Part shown: positions 9,348 to 18,658 of the stretch, piece by piece | Layout of the letters: each line of letters starts with the position of its first letter | Numbering within the stretch: position 1 is the first letter of the stretch | DNA from: Kumtagia sp963839725 | Lineage (GTDB): Bacteria; Pseudomonadota; Alphaproteobacteria; Rhizobiales; Rhizobiaceae | Direction of reading: 5' to 3' | NCBI GenBank assembly: GCA_963839725.1 | Contig: CAWIWT010000007.1 | Location: forward strand, 124,001 to 188,000 | Length of the DNA: 64,000 bases | Translations under genes and position numbers: made by a program | Notes under the pieces: generated by a model | What the model was told of the DNA's origin: nothing | The model's database searches: none | What the model saw: the letters and a program-made list of their open reading frames with translations, nothing else

Positions 9348-12300
9348 ATGGATATCGTCGGCTACGCCATTCGCAACGCGCGGCTCACGCTGTCCGTCAT
9401 GGTTTTCTTCCTGGTCGCCGGGGCGATTGCCTATTACTCGATCCCCAAGGAAGCCGAGCCGGACGTCCAGATCCCGATCATCTATGTCAGCCTGACCTAT
9501 CAGGGCATCTCGCCCGAGGATTCCGAGCGGTTGCTGCTGCGCCCGGTCGAGACACAGATGAAGGGCCTCTCCAACGTCAAGGAGATGCGCTCCGCTGCGT
9601 TTCAGGGCGGAGGTTTCGTATTGATCGAATTCGTTGCCGGCGCCGACCTGTCGCGGGCTTTGGAGGATGTGCGCGCCAAGGTTCAGGACGCCAAGCGGGA
9701 TCTGCCACAAGCGGCGGACGAGCCGACCGTCAACGAAGTCAACCTTTCCGAATTCCCGGTTCTGGTGGTTACGCTCGCCGGCGATGTGCCTGAGCGCGCA
9801 TTGACGGCCGCTGCGCGCGAGCTGCGCGACCGTATCGAAGAGGTCCCCGGTGTTCTCGAAGCCGAACTCAAGGGCGCCCGCGACGATCTGGTCGAGGTTG
9901 TCGTCGATCCGATGCGGCTGTCCTCCTACGGCATCAATCTCGAGCAGCTCATCCAGGGCGTCGGCGCCAGCAACAGCCTCGTCGCGGCCGGCAATATCGA
10001 GGGTTCCGAAGGCAAATACGCGGTCAAGGTACCGGCGCTGATCGAAACTCCGGAAGATGTCGCCAACCTGCCGGTCGTCGCGGGCCCGAATGCCATTGTG
10101 AAGGCGCATGAAGTCGCGACCGTTCGCTCGACCTTCAAGGATGCGGAGACGATCGCGCGCTTCAACGGCAAACCAGCGATCGCCATCGACGTCAAGAAGC
10201 GCATCGGCGCCAACCTCATCGAAACGGTCGACGCAGTGAAGGCGGTTGCGACAGCATTCGAGAAGAATCTGCCGGAAGGCACCGTCGTCAGCTTCAGTCA
10301 GGACAAGTCCACTTCGATCCGGCAATTGCTCGGCGATCTCCAGAACCACGTGCTGATCGCCGTCATTCTGGTGTTCATCGTTATCCTCTATTCGCTGTCG
10401 GGCCGCGCATCGCTGCTGATCGGCCTCGCCATTCCGACGTCGTTCCTGCTCGGCATCCTGATGCTGCAGATGGCAGGGTTCACGGTGAACATCGTCGTGC
10501 TGTTCAGCCTCATCCTTGCGGTCGGAATGCTGGTGGACGACGCGATCATCGTTACCGAGTTCGCCGAACGGCGCATGACCGAAGGCATGGACAAGAAGGA
10601 AGCCTATGCGCTTGCCGCCAGGCGCATGGCTGGGCCGGTCATCGCCGCGACCATGACGCGCGTCGCGGCGTTTTCGCCGCTGCTGTTCTGGCCCGGCATC
10701 GTCGGCGAGTTCATGAAGTATATGCCGATCACACTGATCGTCACCCTGTCGGCGTCGATGCTCTACGCGCTGGTCTTCACGCCGACGCTGGGCGCGATCT
10801 TCGGCAAGCCCCACAAGGAGCCGGAACACAAGGACGGGCTCTATATGGGTACCGTCAAGCTGGCGGTGAAGCATCCGATCATCACCATCTTCCTGACACT
10901 CGGGCTGCTGTTCTCGGTTCCGTATTTCTATAGCAAGCACGGGTCGGGCATTGAGTTCTTCCCCAATGTCGAGCCGGACTATGGCCTGCTCTACGTCCAT
11001 GCGCGCGGAAACCTTTCGCTCGCCGAAATTGACACAGCCGTCGGGGAAGCCGAGCGGCGTATCCTGGGCTGGCCAGGGCTGAAGTCGGTCTACACCGTTT
11101 CGGGCAAGACGCGCGGCGGCAATGACCAGGTCGCTGAAGATGTCGTCGGCGTCATCCAATACGAATTCGTTGACTGGCGTGAGCGCAAGCCGGCGCTCGA
11201 CGTGCTGGACGACCTGCGCGTGGCGATGGCTGGCATTCCTGGCGTCGACGTGGAGGTCCGCGTCCCGGATGCGGGTCCGCCGACTGGCAAGGCCATTCAA
11301 GTTCGCCTCTCCGCTGTCGATCCGGCCGGGCTGAACGACAAAGCGCTGGAAGTCGCGGAAATGCTGAAGACCGTGCCCGGCGTCATCGACATCGATAACG
11401 GCCTCCCGCCGCCCGGCATCGACTGGGCGCTCAATGTCGATCGCGGCAAGGCTGCCCAGTATGGTGTCAGCCCTGCGGCCGTCGGATCGGCGGTGCAGCT
11501 TGTCACCAACGGCCTGAAGCTGTCGGAATACCGGCCGGCGGGCGTCGATGACGCCGTCGATATCCGTCTGCGCCTGCCGGAAGACCGGCGCACGCTGTCA
11601 ACGCTGGACGAGTTGCGCATTGAAACCGCGCAGGGCGGTTCTGTGCCGATCTCGAACTTCGTAACGCGCAAGGCGGAGCCGACGGTCGGTGTGCTGAATC
11701 GTATAGACGGGCAGCGTACCATCACCGTTCAGGCGAACGTTGGCGGCGATGTTCAACCATCAGCCGCGCAGGCGGAGGTCACCGCAGAGCTGACCAAGAT
11801 GAACATGGACGGCATTCGCTGGAAACTGGCGGGCGAGGACGAGGAATTGAAGGCGGCTCAAGCGTTCCTCGGCAAGGCGTTCGGCGCGGCGATCTTTCTG
11901 ATCTTCATCGTGCTGCTAATGCAGTTCAACAAGTTCACCAGCGTGATGCTGGTGCTGTCCTGCGTCGTGATGTCGACCATAGGCGTGTTTCTGGGCCTGC
12001 TCGTCATGGGGCAACCCTTCGGCATCGTCATGTCCGGCATCGGCGTGATCGCACTTGCCGGTGTGGTCGTGAACAACAACATCGTGCTTATCGATACCTA
12101 CGACCGGCTGCGGGTAGAAGGCTGGGACAAGATGGAAGCGGTACTGCGGACCTGCCGCGAGCGCGCCCGTCCGGTGGTGCTCACCGCGCTGTCAGCGATT
12201 CTCGGCGTCCTGCCTATCGCTTTCGGTCTCGGCCTGGAGATTTTCCATCACGAGACGACGATCAACGCACCCTCGACGCAGTGGTGGATTTCGCTATCGT

Positions 12301-12527
12301 CGGCGATCGTGTTCGGCTTGTCATTCGCGACCGTGCTGACGCTGGTGGTGACGCCGTCGATGCTGATGGTGTTCACGCGCGGCAAGGACAGCAAGTTCTA
12401 CGGGTTCTTCCGCCGGCTCTTCGGACGCGGCAAACAGAAGACCGACGGGCGCAGGGGTAAGCCATCGGGGGTAGGCGATGCCGAGCCCGATGTCACCCCA
12501 ACTGGCTTCCCGAAGGCTGCCGAATAG
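9348..12527 (+). CDS. RND family efflux permease (AcrB-type)
   Basis: This 1059-aa inner-membrane pump has the AcrB/HAE1 architecture. TM1 lies near the N-terminus, then a large periplasmic loop, then TM2-6 from about residue 335 with the proton-relay Asp pair in VGMLVDDAIIV. A second periplasmic loop and TM7-12 follow (FGIVMSGIGVIALAGVVVNN). It would export hydrophobic or amphiphilic compounds by proton antiport together with the adaptor upstream. Sharing the TetR-controlled block with the ior genes suggests substrates related to aromatic N-heterocycles, which is inference. The start has SD-like purines upstream (GGAAGGCAGAAGG). Confidence 0.95.
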   Translation: MDIVGYAIRNARLTLSVMVFFLVAGAIAYYSIPKEAEPDVQIPIIYVSLTYQGISPEDSERLLLRPVETQMKGLSNVKEMRSAAFQGGGFVLIEFVAGADLSRALEDVRAKVQDAKRDLPQAADEPTVNEVNLSEFPVLVVTLAGDVPERALTAAARELRDRIEEVPGVLEAELKGARDDLVEVVVDPMRLSSYGINLEQLIQGVGASNSLVAAGNIEGSEGKYAVKVPALIETPEDVANLPVVAGPNAIVKAHEVATVRSTFKDAETIARFNGKPAIAIDVKKRIGANLIETVDAVKAVATAFEKNLPEGTVVSFSQDKSTSIRQLLGDLQNHVLIAVILVFIVILYSLSGRASLLIGLAIPTSFLLGILMLQMAGFTVNIVVLFSLILAVGMLVDDAIIVTEFAERRMTEGMDKKEAYALAARRMAGPVIAATMTRVAAFSPLLFWPGIVGEFMKYMPITLIVTLSASMLYALVFTPTLGAIFGKPHKEPEHKDGLYMGTVKLAVKHPIITIFLTLGLLFSVPYFYSKHGSGIEFFPNVEPDYGLLYVHARGNLSLAEIDTAVGEAERRILGWPGLKSVYTVSGKTRGGNDQVAEDVVGVIQYEFVDWRERKPALDVLDDLRVAMAGIPGVDVEVRVPDAGPPTGKAIQVRLSAVDPAGLNDKALEVAEMLKTVPGVIDIDNGLPPPGIDWALNVDRGKAAQYGVSPAAVGSAVQLVTNGLKLSEYRPAGVDDAVDIRLRLPEDRRTLSTLDELRIETAQGGSVPISNFVTRKAEPTVGVLNRIDGQRTITVQANVGGDVQPSAAQAEVTAELTKMNMDGIRWKLAGEDEELKAAQAFLGKAFGAAIFLIFIVLLMQFNKFTSVMLVLSCVVMSTIGVFLGLLVMGQPFGIVMSGIGVIALAGVVVNNNIVLIDTYDRLRVEGWDKMEAVLRTCRERARPVVLTALSAILGVLPIAFGLGLEIFHHETTINAPSTQWWISLSSAIVFGLSFATVLTLVVTPSMLMVFTRGKDSKFYGFFRRLFGRGKQKTDGRRGKPSGVGDAEPDVTPTGFPKAAE

Positions 12528-12668
12528 GCTGAATGGGCGACCGTCTTTGGCCGATGCGTGCAATGCTGCATCGGCATCGCCTCCGGAAATTGCGAAGCGC
12601 CGGCTGAGGGAACCGGCAGGCTTGCCCGGCATTATCCTGCCAGTCTTGGCTCGATGCGGAGGGCTCTC

Positions 12669-12827
12669 ATGACCCTGTCAACCATTCTCATCATCATCCT
12701 GATCTTGATCCTGCTTGGCGCTGTGCCAGCATGGCCACATTCGCGCGCCTGGGGCTATGGCCCGTCCGGCATCGTAGGGGTCATTCTGTTAGTGGTGCTT
12801 ATCCTGTTGCTGATGGGCCGTATCTGA
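12669..12827 (+). CDS. DUF3309 small membrane protein
   Basis: This 52-aa protein is almost entirely two hydrophobic stretches (LSTILIIILILILLGAVPAW and GIVGVILLVVLILLLMGRI) separated by a WPHSRAWGYGPSG turn. This is the DUF3309 pattern, common in proteobacteria and of unknown function. GGAGG lies 7-8 nt before the ATG. It stands 141 bp after the RND permease and may be transcribed separately. Confidence 0.8.
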   Translation: MTLSTILIIILILILLGAVPAWPHSRAWGYGPSGIVGVILLVVLILLLMGRI

Positions 12828-12876
12828 CAGCTGCCTTCGGCGTAACCTCAGCGCCAAAAAGATACCAGCGGACGGC

Positions 12877-14055
12877 CTATTCCGCTGGCTTGTTGTGATC
12901 GAAGTCAGCCGCATGGGCCAGATTGCCCATCAGGCAGACGACGACGAGCAGTGCCGACATTGCAACGAAGACAACCGAGAAACCGGTGTGTTCGGCGGTG
13001 AAGCCGATCGCAGAAGGCGCCAGCAGGATGCCGGAATAGCCCATTGTGGTGACGACGCTCATGCCGGTGGTTGGAGCCATGCCCGGCTGATTGCCGCCGG
13101 CGGAAAAGATGATCGGGACGACGTTGGCGATACCGACGCCCGTCACCGCAAATGCCGCGATGGCCACCCAGACGTTGGGCGAGAGGCCAGCCACCAACAT
13201 GCCGGCAGCGGCGATCAAGGCGGAAATTCTCAGTGTTTTCACAGCGCCCAAGCGATTGCGCACACCGTCGCCCAGGAAGCGCATGACAGCCATAGCACCA
13301 GCGAAAAGGCCGAACGCTAAGCCTGCCGTGGCAAGGTCGGTGCCGCGCTCCTGTTTGAGATAGAGTGCTGCCCAGTCGAGCACCGCGCCTTCCGGTATCA
13401 TCGAAAACAGCGCCATCAGGCCGACCAGATAGACGGTTGGCGATTTGGGCAAAGCGGATCGATGATGCTCATGGCGAGGCGGCGCCTGGTCGGTAATGAC
13501 GCTTCTTGCCGAGAACGCGAATATCGCGAGCGCGACGGCCGTGACGCCGACTGCATGGGCGAGGTGGCCGAAGTTCTGGATGGCGACGCCGCCGATCGTG
13601 CCGCCGAAGAAGCCGCCAAGGCTCCAGAAGGCATGCGAGGACGACATTATGGCGCGCGACATGTGCCGCTCGACCACCACCGCGTTGGCGTTCATGGCGA
13701 CGTCCATGCCGCCGATGAGCCCGCCGAAAAGGAACATTGCCACCGCGGCGACATAGACGTTGGGCGAGGCGGCAACGAAGAGCAGGCCAAAGGCGGCGAT
13801 GATGGCGAAGCCAAGCACGACCTTGCGCGAACCGTGGCGCGACATGAGGTAACCCGACCATGGCATGGCGACAACGGCGCCAACGCCGAACACCAGGATG
13901 AGCAGGCCGAGCGTGACCTTGCTGATGCCGAGTCGCGTCACGAATTCGGGAATCTGTGGCGCCCAACTGCCCGAAAGGAAGCCGTTCATCAGGAACAGCG
14001 CGGCAACCGCCCAGCGGTGGCGCTGACCTGTGCGCACGAAATTGGAAGCGTCCAT
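12877..14055 (-). CDS. MFS transporter (FucP/YbjJ-like)
   Basis: This 392-aa protein has 12 predicted membrane helices. They start with RWAVAALFLMNGFLSGSWAP and include MFS motif-A-like sequence after TM2 (GYLMSRHGSRKVV). The WAP-type first helix and the conserved GGMDVAMNANAVVVE segment resemble the YbjJ-like MFS permeases, for which sugars or other small molecules are proposed substrates. The start at 14055 was chosen because it puts TM1 about 15 residues in; upstream codons would add an arginine-rich non-membrane segment. It lies tail to tail with the DUF3309 gene. Confidence 0.85.
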   Translation of the reverse strand: MDASNFVRTGQRHRWAVAALFLMNGFLSGSWAPQIPEFVTRLGISKVTLGLLILVFGVGAVVAMPWSGYLMSRHGSRKVVLGFAIIAAFGLLFVAASPNVYVAAVAMFLFGGLIGGMDVAMNANAVVVERHMSRAIMSSSHAFWSLGGFFGGTIGGVAIQNFGHLAHAVGVTAVALAIFAFSARSVITDQAPPRHEHHRSALPKSPTVYLVGLMALFSMIPEGAVLDWAALYLKQERGTDLATAGLAFGLFAGAMAVMRFLGDGVRNRLGAVKTLRISALIAAAGMLVAGLSPNVWVAIAAFAVTGVGIANVVPIIFSAGGNQPGMAPTTGMSVVTTMGYSGILLAPSAIGFTAEHTGFSVVFVAMSALLVVVCLMGNLAHAADFDHNKPAE

Positions 14056-14185
14056 GGAGGCCTCGCTCGAGTCCACACAGGCTCTAAATCGGTTCAACCG
14101 CAAGTCAAGCGGACGGCGACGGAAAGGATTGGACCAAAGCGGATTCGTGATCGCCAAGCGGAAAGTGATAGCACGTTCATTTCCA

Positions 14186-14212
14186 CAAAAAAGAACCCGG
14201 CCGGAGCCGGGT
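14186..14212 (-). terminator. rho-independent terminator of glnK-amtB
   Basis: On the minus strand a perfect 7-bp G+C stem (ACCCGGC/GCCGGGT, 4-nt loop) is followed by TTCTTTTTT. It sits about 75 bp downstream of the amtB stop, so it should end the glnK-amtB transcript. Confidence 0.85.
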
Positions 14213-14286
14213 CAAGATCGAGGGACATCGGCGTCCCCCTACGGGATAGAAGAATGGGGCGCTGGCGAACCCGCGCCGGACCGTCT

Positions 14287-15729
14287 TTACGACGGGTGGT
14301 AGGCAGCTTCGCCGTGCGAGGTGAGGTCGAGACCTTCGCGTTCGGCATCCGACGATGGACGCAGGCCGACGATGAGGTCGACGACCTTGTAGAGGATCGC
14401 CGAGCCGACACCGGACCAGACGAGTGTGATAAGCACACCCTGCAGCTGACGCCACACCTGCGTGGCCGTACCATCGTAGATGGCCGGGTTGGCAGGATCG
14501 AGATAGTTGATGATGCCGGCGCCGCCAAGAGCCGGATTGACCAGGATGCCGGTGCTGATCGCGCCGATGATGCCGCCAATGCAGTGGATGCCGAACACGT
14601 CGAGCGCGTCGTCATAGCCAAGCTTGTTCTTTACGACCGCCACGAAGAAGTAGCAGGCCGCCGAGACAACGAGACCGAGGACAATCGAGCCCATCGGGCC
14701 CGCAAAGCCTGCCGCCGGGGTTACGGCAACCAGTCCGGCAACCGCGCCCGACACCGCGCCGAGCATCGAGGCCTTGCCGCGCAGGATCGTCTCAAGGATG
14801 ATCCAGCCCACTGCTGCCGCCGCGGTGGCGACGAAGGTGTTGATGGTCGCAAGCGCCGCATAGGCATTGGCCTCGAGGTTTGAGCCGGCATTGAAACCGA
14901 ACCAGCCGACCCATAGCATCGATGCACCAACCATGGTCAGTGTCATCGAGTGCGGAGCCATCAGGTCCTTTTGGTAGCCGATGCGCTTGCCGATCATGAT
15001 CGCACCGACAAGGCCGGCGATGCCTGCGTTGATGTGGACGACGGTGCCGCCGGCGAAGTCGATCGCTCCAATGGCGAAGATGTAGCCACTCGGGTCGCTC
15101 GCAGCGCTCGGGCCTCCCCAGAACCAGACCATGTGGGCGATCGGGAAATAGACGAAGGTGACCCACAAGATGGTGAATAGAATGACTGCCGAGAACTTCA
15201 CCCGCTCTGCAAAGGCGCCGACGATCAGGGCTGGCGTGATGCAGGCAAAAGTCATCTGGAAGCAGACGAATACCAGTTCGGGAATGGCGACGCCCCTCGA
15301 GAAGGTTTCCGACATTGTCGTCACATCGACGCCGGCAAGGAACATCTTTGAGAGCCCGCCGACGAACGAGTTACCCGCCGTGAAGGCGAGGCTGTAGCCG
15401 TAGGTGACCCAGATGATCATGACCACCGCGGTGATTGTGAAGACCTGCATCAGCACCGAAAGCATGTTCTTGGCGCGAACAAGGCCGCCGTAGAACAATG
15501 CGAGGCCCGGGACGGTCATGAAGAGAACGAGGACGGTCGAGACCAGCATCCAGGCAGTGTCGCCTTTGTCGACGGTCATGGCGGGGGCAGCAGGAGCTGC
15601 TGCGGCCGCATCGGCTGCCGCGGGCGCTGTTTCCTGGGCGAAAGCGGCGAGCGTACCAAGAGCACCCAAGGCCACCGCGCTTACCAGGGCTGTGCGCGCC
15701 ACCGGCGCTAGTTTGTTCAGAAATGTCAT
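14287..15729 (-). CDS. amtB: ammonium transporter AmtB
   Basis: This 480-aa inner-membrane ammonium channel has a cleavable signal (VSAVALGALGTLAAFAQ) and an Ala-rich linker. The 11-helix Amt core carries GDTAWMLVSTVLVLFMTVPG and the pore-region motifs DFAGGTVVHINAG and GIHCIGGIIGA with the conserved twin histidines. GGAGAAA precedes ATG 15729. The PII gene glnK lies 28 bp upstream in the same orientation. By analogy GlnK plugs AmtB when nitrogen is sufficient. Expression is probably NtrC/sigma-54 dependent. Confidence 0.96.
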   Translation of the reverse strand: MTFLNKLAPVARTALVSAVALGALGTLAAFAQETAPAAADAAAAAPAAPAMTVDKGDTAWMLVSTVLVLFMTVPGLALFYGGLVRAKNMLSVLMQVFTITAVVMIIWVTYGYSLAFTAGNSFVGGLSKMFLAGVDVTTMSETFSRGVAIPELVFVCFQMTFACITPALIVGAFAERVKFSAVILFTILWVTFVYFPIAHMVWFWGGPSAASDPSGYIFAIGAIDFAGGTVVHINAGIAGLVGAIMIGKRIGYQKDLMAPHSMTLTMVGASMLWVGWFGFNAGSNLEANAYAALATINTFVATAAAAVGWIILETILRGKASMLGAVSGAVAGLVAVTPAAGFAGPMGSIVLGLVVSAACYFFVAVVKNKLGYDDALDVFGIHCIGGIIGAISTGILVNPALGGAGIINYLDPANPAIYDGTATQVWRQLQGVLITLVWSGVGSAILYKVVDLIVGLRPSSDAEREGLDLTSHGEAAYHPS

Positions 15730-15757
15730 TGATTTCTCCATAGGGCTGGTGGCGTGC

Positions 15758-16096
15758 TTAAAGCGCGTCGGTGTCGGTCTCGCCGGTGCGGATGCGCACG
15801 GCTTGATCGATCGAAAAGACGAAAACTTTGCCGTCGCCGATCTGACCGGTCTTGGCTGCAGACGAGATCGCTTCCACGGTCTTGTCGACCATGTCCGATC
15901 CGACGGCGACTTCGATCTTGATCTTCGGCAGGAAGCTGACTGCATATTCGGCACCACGATAAATTTCCGTGTGACCCTTTTGACGCCCGTAGCCTTTGAC
16001 TTCGGTGACGGTCAGGCCCTGAATCCCGACGGCGGTGAGCGCTTCGCGCACCTCGTCGAGCTTGAACGGCTTGATGATTGCCATCACGATTTTCAT
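15758..16096 (-). CDS. glnK: PII nitrogen regulatory protein
   Basis: This 112-aa PII signal protein starts MKIVMAIIKPFKLDEVREAL and has the T-loop with Tyr51 (RGAEYAVSF), the uridylylation site. It also has the C-terminal signature GKVFVFSIDQAVRIRTGE. The trimer senses 2-oxoglutarate, ATP/ADP and glutamine through uridylylation and binds AmtB. The following amtB is its expected partner, so glnK rather than glnB is the sensible symbol. Confidence 0.95.
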   Translation of the reverse strand: MKIVMAIIKPFKLDEVREALTAVGIQGLTVTEVKGYGRQKGHTEIYRGAEYAVSFLPKIKIEVAVGSDMVDKTVEAISSAAKTGQIGDGKVFVFSIDQAVRIRTGETDTDAL

Positions 16097-16181
16097 AAGG
16101 TTTCACCCTCTGCTTTGCGGTCCCCCGCGTTTCGTGCCTCGGCCGGTTGCCAAACGGGCGCCCGATGAGTGCAAAGGGTAA

Positions 16182-16198
16182 TTCAAGCTCCGTGCCAA
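16182..16198 (-). promoter_or_regulatory. candidate sigma-54 promoter for glnK-amtB
   Basis: Read on the minus strand, TTGGCACG-n4-TTGAA lies about 90 bp upstream of glnK. The -24 element is a perfect TGGCACG. The -12 element is TTGA where TTGC is usual, with the standard 10-bp spacing. A 12-bp perfect palindrome TGCGCCGGCGCA at 16200-16211 and an imperfect TGCGCA/GGCGCA site at 16263-16274 lie just upstream, where NtrC would bind. This is plausible given the genes, but the -12 mismatch weakens it. Confidence 0.45.
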
Positions 16199-16319
16199 TT
16201 GCGCCGGCGCATCATTAACGCATTGTAAATGAACGAAAACGCTGCAGCTGCTGGAGATTTCCTGCGCAGGCGCAGCAAGTTGTGTGTTTATGAAATAGGC
16301 ATATTTTGACAATTGCACA

Positions 16320-17192
16320 TTATTTAGGCTGTCGACGCAAGCGAATGAGTCCTTCCTGGGCAACTGAAGCAATCAATATTCCGTTGCGTGCATAAAGCGC
16401 ACCGCGCGTGAAACCGCGGGCGCCCTGTGCAGAAGGGCTGTCCTGCGTGTACAGCAGCCAACCGTCGAGTGGATCCTGGCGATGAAACCACATCGCGTGG
16501 TCGAGGCTCGCCGCCTGGATGTCGCGGTCGAAGACGGCGCGGCCATGGGCGAAAGTCGAGGTATCAAGCAAGGTCATGTCTGAGAGATAGGCCAAGACGG
16601 CCGATCGCGTCGCTCGGTCTTGTGGTGCAGTGCCATTGATCCGGATCCACACATGCTGGATTGGCGGCAGCTTTTCGCGACTGGTGTAGTGCTCGAGAAT
16701 GACGGGGCGCATTTCTATGGGCCGTTGGCGCTCCCAATAGCGCCGGATACCTTCGGGAATGGCATCGCCGTAATCGCGAAGGATTTCCGCTGGTGCCCTC
16801 AGCGTTTCCGGGGCGGCGACATCGGGCGGCATCGGTATCTGATGATCGAGGCCGTTCTCGTCTGCCTGGAACGACGCTTCGAGCGAAAAGATTGCGTGGC
16901 CATGCTGAACCGCCACGACGCGCCGCGTCGTGAACGAGCCGCCGTCGCGAATGCGGTCGACTTCGTAAACCACCGGCGCGGACGTATCGCCGGGGCGCAT
17001 GAAATATCCATGCAAAGAATGGACGTGCCGGTCGGCTTCCACGGTGCGTTGCGCGGCGACCAGCGCCTGGGCGATGGTCTGGCCACCGAAGACGCGCTGC
17101 CAGCTCTCCTTCGGGCTGCGACCACGATAGAGGTTGTGTTCGAGCTTCTCGAGGTCGAGAATGGAGAGAAGCTCCTGCATGGCAGCTGACAT
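16320..17192 (-). CDS. tesB: acyl-CoA thioesterase II
   Basis: This 290-aa protein is a double-hotdog TesB thioesterase that hydrolyses acyl-CoA to free fatty acid and CoA. Recognisable parts are the N-terminal LEKLEHNLYRGRSPKES with RVFGGQTIAQAL, the central HSLHGYFMRPGD, and the C-terminal hotdog with SLDHAMWFHR carrying the catalytic region. ATG 17192 gives the usual family length. It sits next to glnK-amtB and divergent from the ubiH-like gene, an order seen in many Rhizobiales. Confidence 0.93.
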   Translation of the reverse strand: MSAAMQELLSILDLEKLEHNLYRGRSPKESWQRVFGGQTIAQALVAAQRTVEADRHVHSLHGYFMRPGDTSAPVVYEVDRIRDGGSFTTRRVVAVQHGHAIFSLEASFQADENGLDHQIPMPPDVAAPETLRAPAEILRDYGDAIPEGIRRYWERQRPIEMRPVILEHYTSREKLPPIQHVWIRINGTAPQDRATRSAVLAYLSDMTLLDTSTFAHGRAVFDRDIQAASLDHAMWFHRQDPLDGWLLYTQDSPSAQGARGFTRGALYARNGILIASVAQEGLIRLRRQPK

Positions 17193-17281
17193 TTGCGTCT
17201 CCGGAGAGATTCTGTTTCGCGGGGGGTGCAACAGGACCGGCGGACAAGTCAAGCGGGATGGGTTTGGAAAGGAGCGCGGCA

Positions 17282-18523
17282 ATGCGCAAGAAACTGGCCG
17301 ATGGAACGCCGGCGCTGGATGTTTTGATCGCGGGTGCAGGTTATGTCGGGCTGGCGACCGCAGTTTCGATCCGCCAGGCACGACCCAGCCTTGCCGTGGC
17401 GATTGTCGATGCCGCCCCCCAAGGCGTGTGGGAACGCGACAAACGAGCATCCGCAATCGCGGCTGCCGCCTGCCGCATGCTGAAGCATCTCGGCTGCTGG
17501 GACGAGATCGCGCCACACGCCCAGCCGATCACCGACATGATCGTCACCGATTCGCGCACCAGCGACCCGGTTCGGCCGGTCTTCCTCACCTTTGGCGGCG
17601 ACGCCGAAGCAGGCGAGCCGTTTGCCTATATGGTCTCGAACAAGGTGCTGAACGCGGCGTTGCGCAGGCTCTCCGCCGAACTCGGCATCGACCTGATCGA
17701 GGGTGTTGCCGTGGAAGGCTTCGACACGCGATCAGGGGGTGCGGTCGTGCATCTGGCCGATGGCGTCGCTATGCATACGGCGCTGCTTGTCGCTGCCGAT
17801 GGCGTGAAGTCGCGGCTGCGCGACATGGCCGGCATCAAGACCGTGCATTGGGACTATGGCCAATCGGGCATCGTCTGCACGGTCGCGCATGAAAGGCCGC
17901 ATGGAGGCCGCGCCGAGGAGCATTTCCTGCCGGCTGGGCCATTCGCGATCCTGCCGCTTTCCGGAAACCGTTCGTCTATCGTCTGGACCGAGCGCACCGC
18001 CGATGCAGAGAGGCTGGTGGCGTCGGACCAACTGGTGTTCGAGGTCGAACTCGAGCAGCGGTTCGGCTTGAAGCTTGGCGAAATTACGGTCGAGGACAAG
18101 CCGCGCTCCTGGCCGCTGGGTCTGACACTGGCCCGAGACTTCGTGAAGCCGCGCCTGGCGCTGGTCGGCGATGCTGCCCACGGCATACACCCGATTGCCG
18201 GGCAGGGGCTTAACCTCGGCTTTAAGGATGCGGCAGCGCTTGCCGAAACGGTGGTCGAGGCCGACCGGCTCGGCCAGGACATCGGCGCGCTTGACATATT
18301 GCAGCGCTATGAGCGCTGGCGGCGCTTCGACACTGTACAGATGGGCATTACCACCGACGTGCTCAATCGGCTATTCTCCAACGACTTCGCTCCGCTGCGC
18401 GCCGTGCGCGACATTGGCCTTGGCCTCGTGGACCGCATGCCGCGTCTCAAGGACTATTTCATCCGTCAGGCATCGGGGCTCTCGTCAGACACGCCGCGTC
18501 TTCTGCGAGGCGAGGGGATTTAG
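17282..18523 (+). CDS. FAD-dependent UbiH/UbiF-family hydroxylase
   Basis: This 413-aa flavoprotein monooxygenase has the FAD dinucleotide motif GAGYVGLA near residue 17, and VAADGVKSRLRDMAG (DG motif). The second FAD motif GDAAHGIHPIAGQGLNLGF is near residue 297. The family hydroxylates the ubiquinone ring (UbiH, UbiF, UbiL); which position is not decidable here. AAGGAG is 8 nt before ATG 17282. The stop codon TAG is contributed by the TA end of the MITE-like element inserted right after it. The C-terminal PRLLRGEGI looks close to natural length. Confidence 0.88.
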   Translation: MRKKLADGTPALDVLIAGAGYVGLATAVSIRQARPSLAVAIVDAAPQGVWERDKRASAIAAAACRMLKHLGCWDEIAPHAQPITDMIVTDSRTSDPVRPVFLTFGGDAEAGEPFAYMVSNKVLNAALRRLSAELGIDLIEGVAVEGFDTRSGGAVVHLADGVAMHTALLVAADGVKSRLRDMAGIKTVHWDYGQSGIVCTVAHERPHGGRAEEHFLPAGPFAILPLSGNRSSIVWTERTADAERLVASDQLVFEVELEQRFGLKLGEITVEDKPRSWPLGLTLARDFVKPRLALVGDAAHGIHPIAGQGLNLGFKDAAALAETVVEADRLGQDIGALDILQRYERWRRFDTVQMGITTDVLNRLFSNDFAPLRAVRDIGLGLVDRMPRLKDYFIRQASGLSSDTPRLLRGEGI

Positions 18524-18657
18524 GGTCAGGACCTATTAATCTGGTCGAAATGGTGTGAGGCAACACGGGGGGAACGAACCCCGCCCTTCGCGCTTCTCCT
18601 TGCATCTCTTTGCCGTTTCAGGCGCTATTTCGATCATATTAATAGGTCCTGACCCTA
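18521..18657. mobile_element. 137-bp MITE-like element with perfect 20-bp terminal inverted repeats
   Basis: The left end TAGGGTCAGGACCTATTAAT (18521-18540) and right end (18638-18657) are perfect inverted complements. After a 4-bp mismatch the repeat continues as TCGAAAT/ATTTCGA. The outermost TA on both sides fits a TA target duplication, as in IS630/Tc1-mariner elements. No coding sequence is inside, so it would need a transposase supplied in trans. A third copy of the end is at 20960-20974. The left TA supplies the stop codon of the upstream monooxygenase gene. Confidence 0.75.
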
Positions 18658-18658
18658 G

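Noticed and set aside
9255..11300. 681-codon minus-strand open frame inside the RND permease gene
   Set aside because: Antisense shadow: rich in Asp/Arg/His/Gln with no fold signature. The sense strand has full RND motifs.
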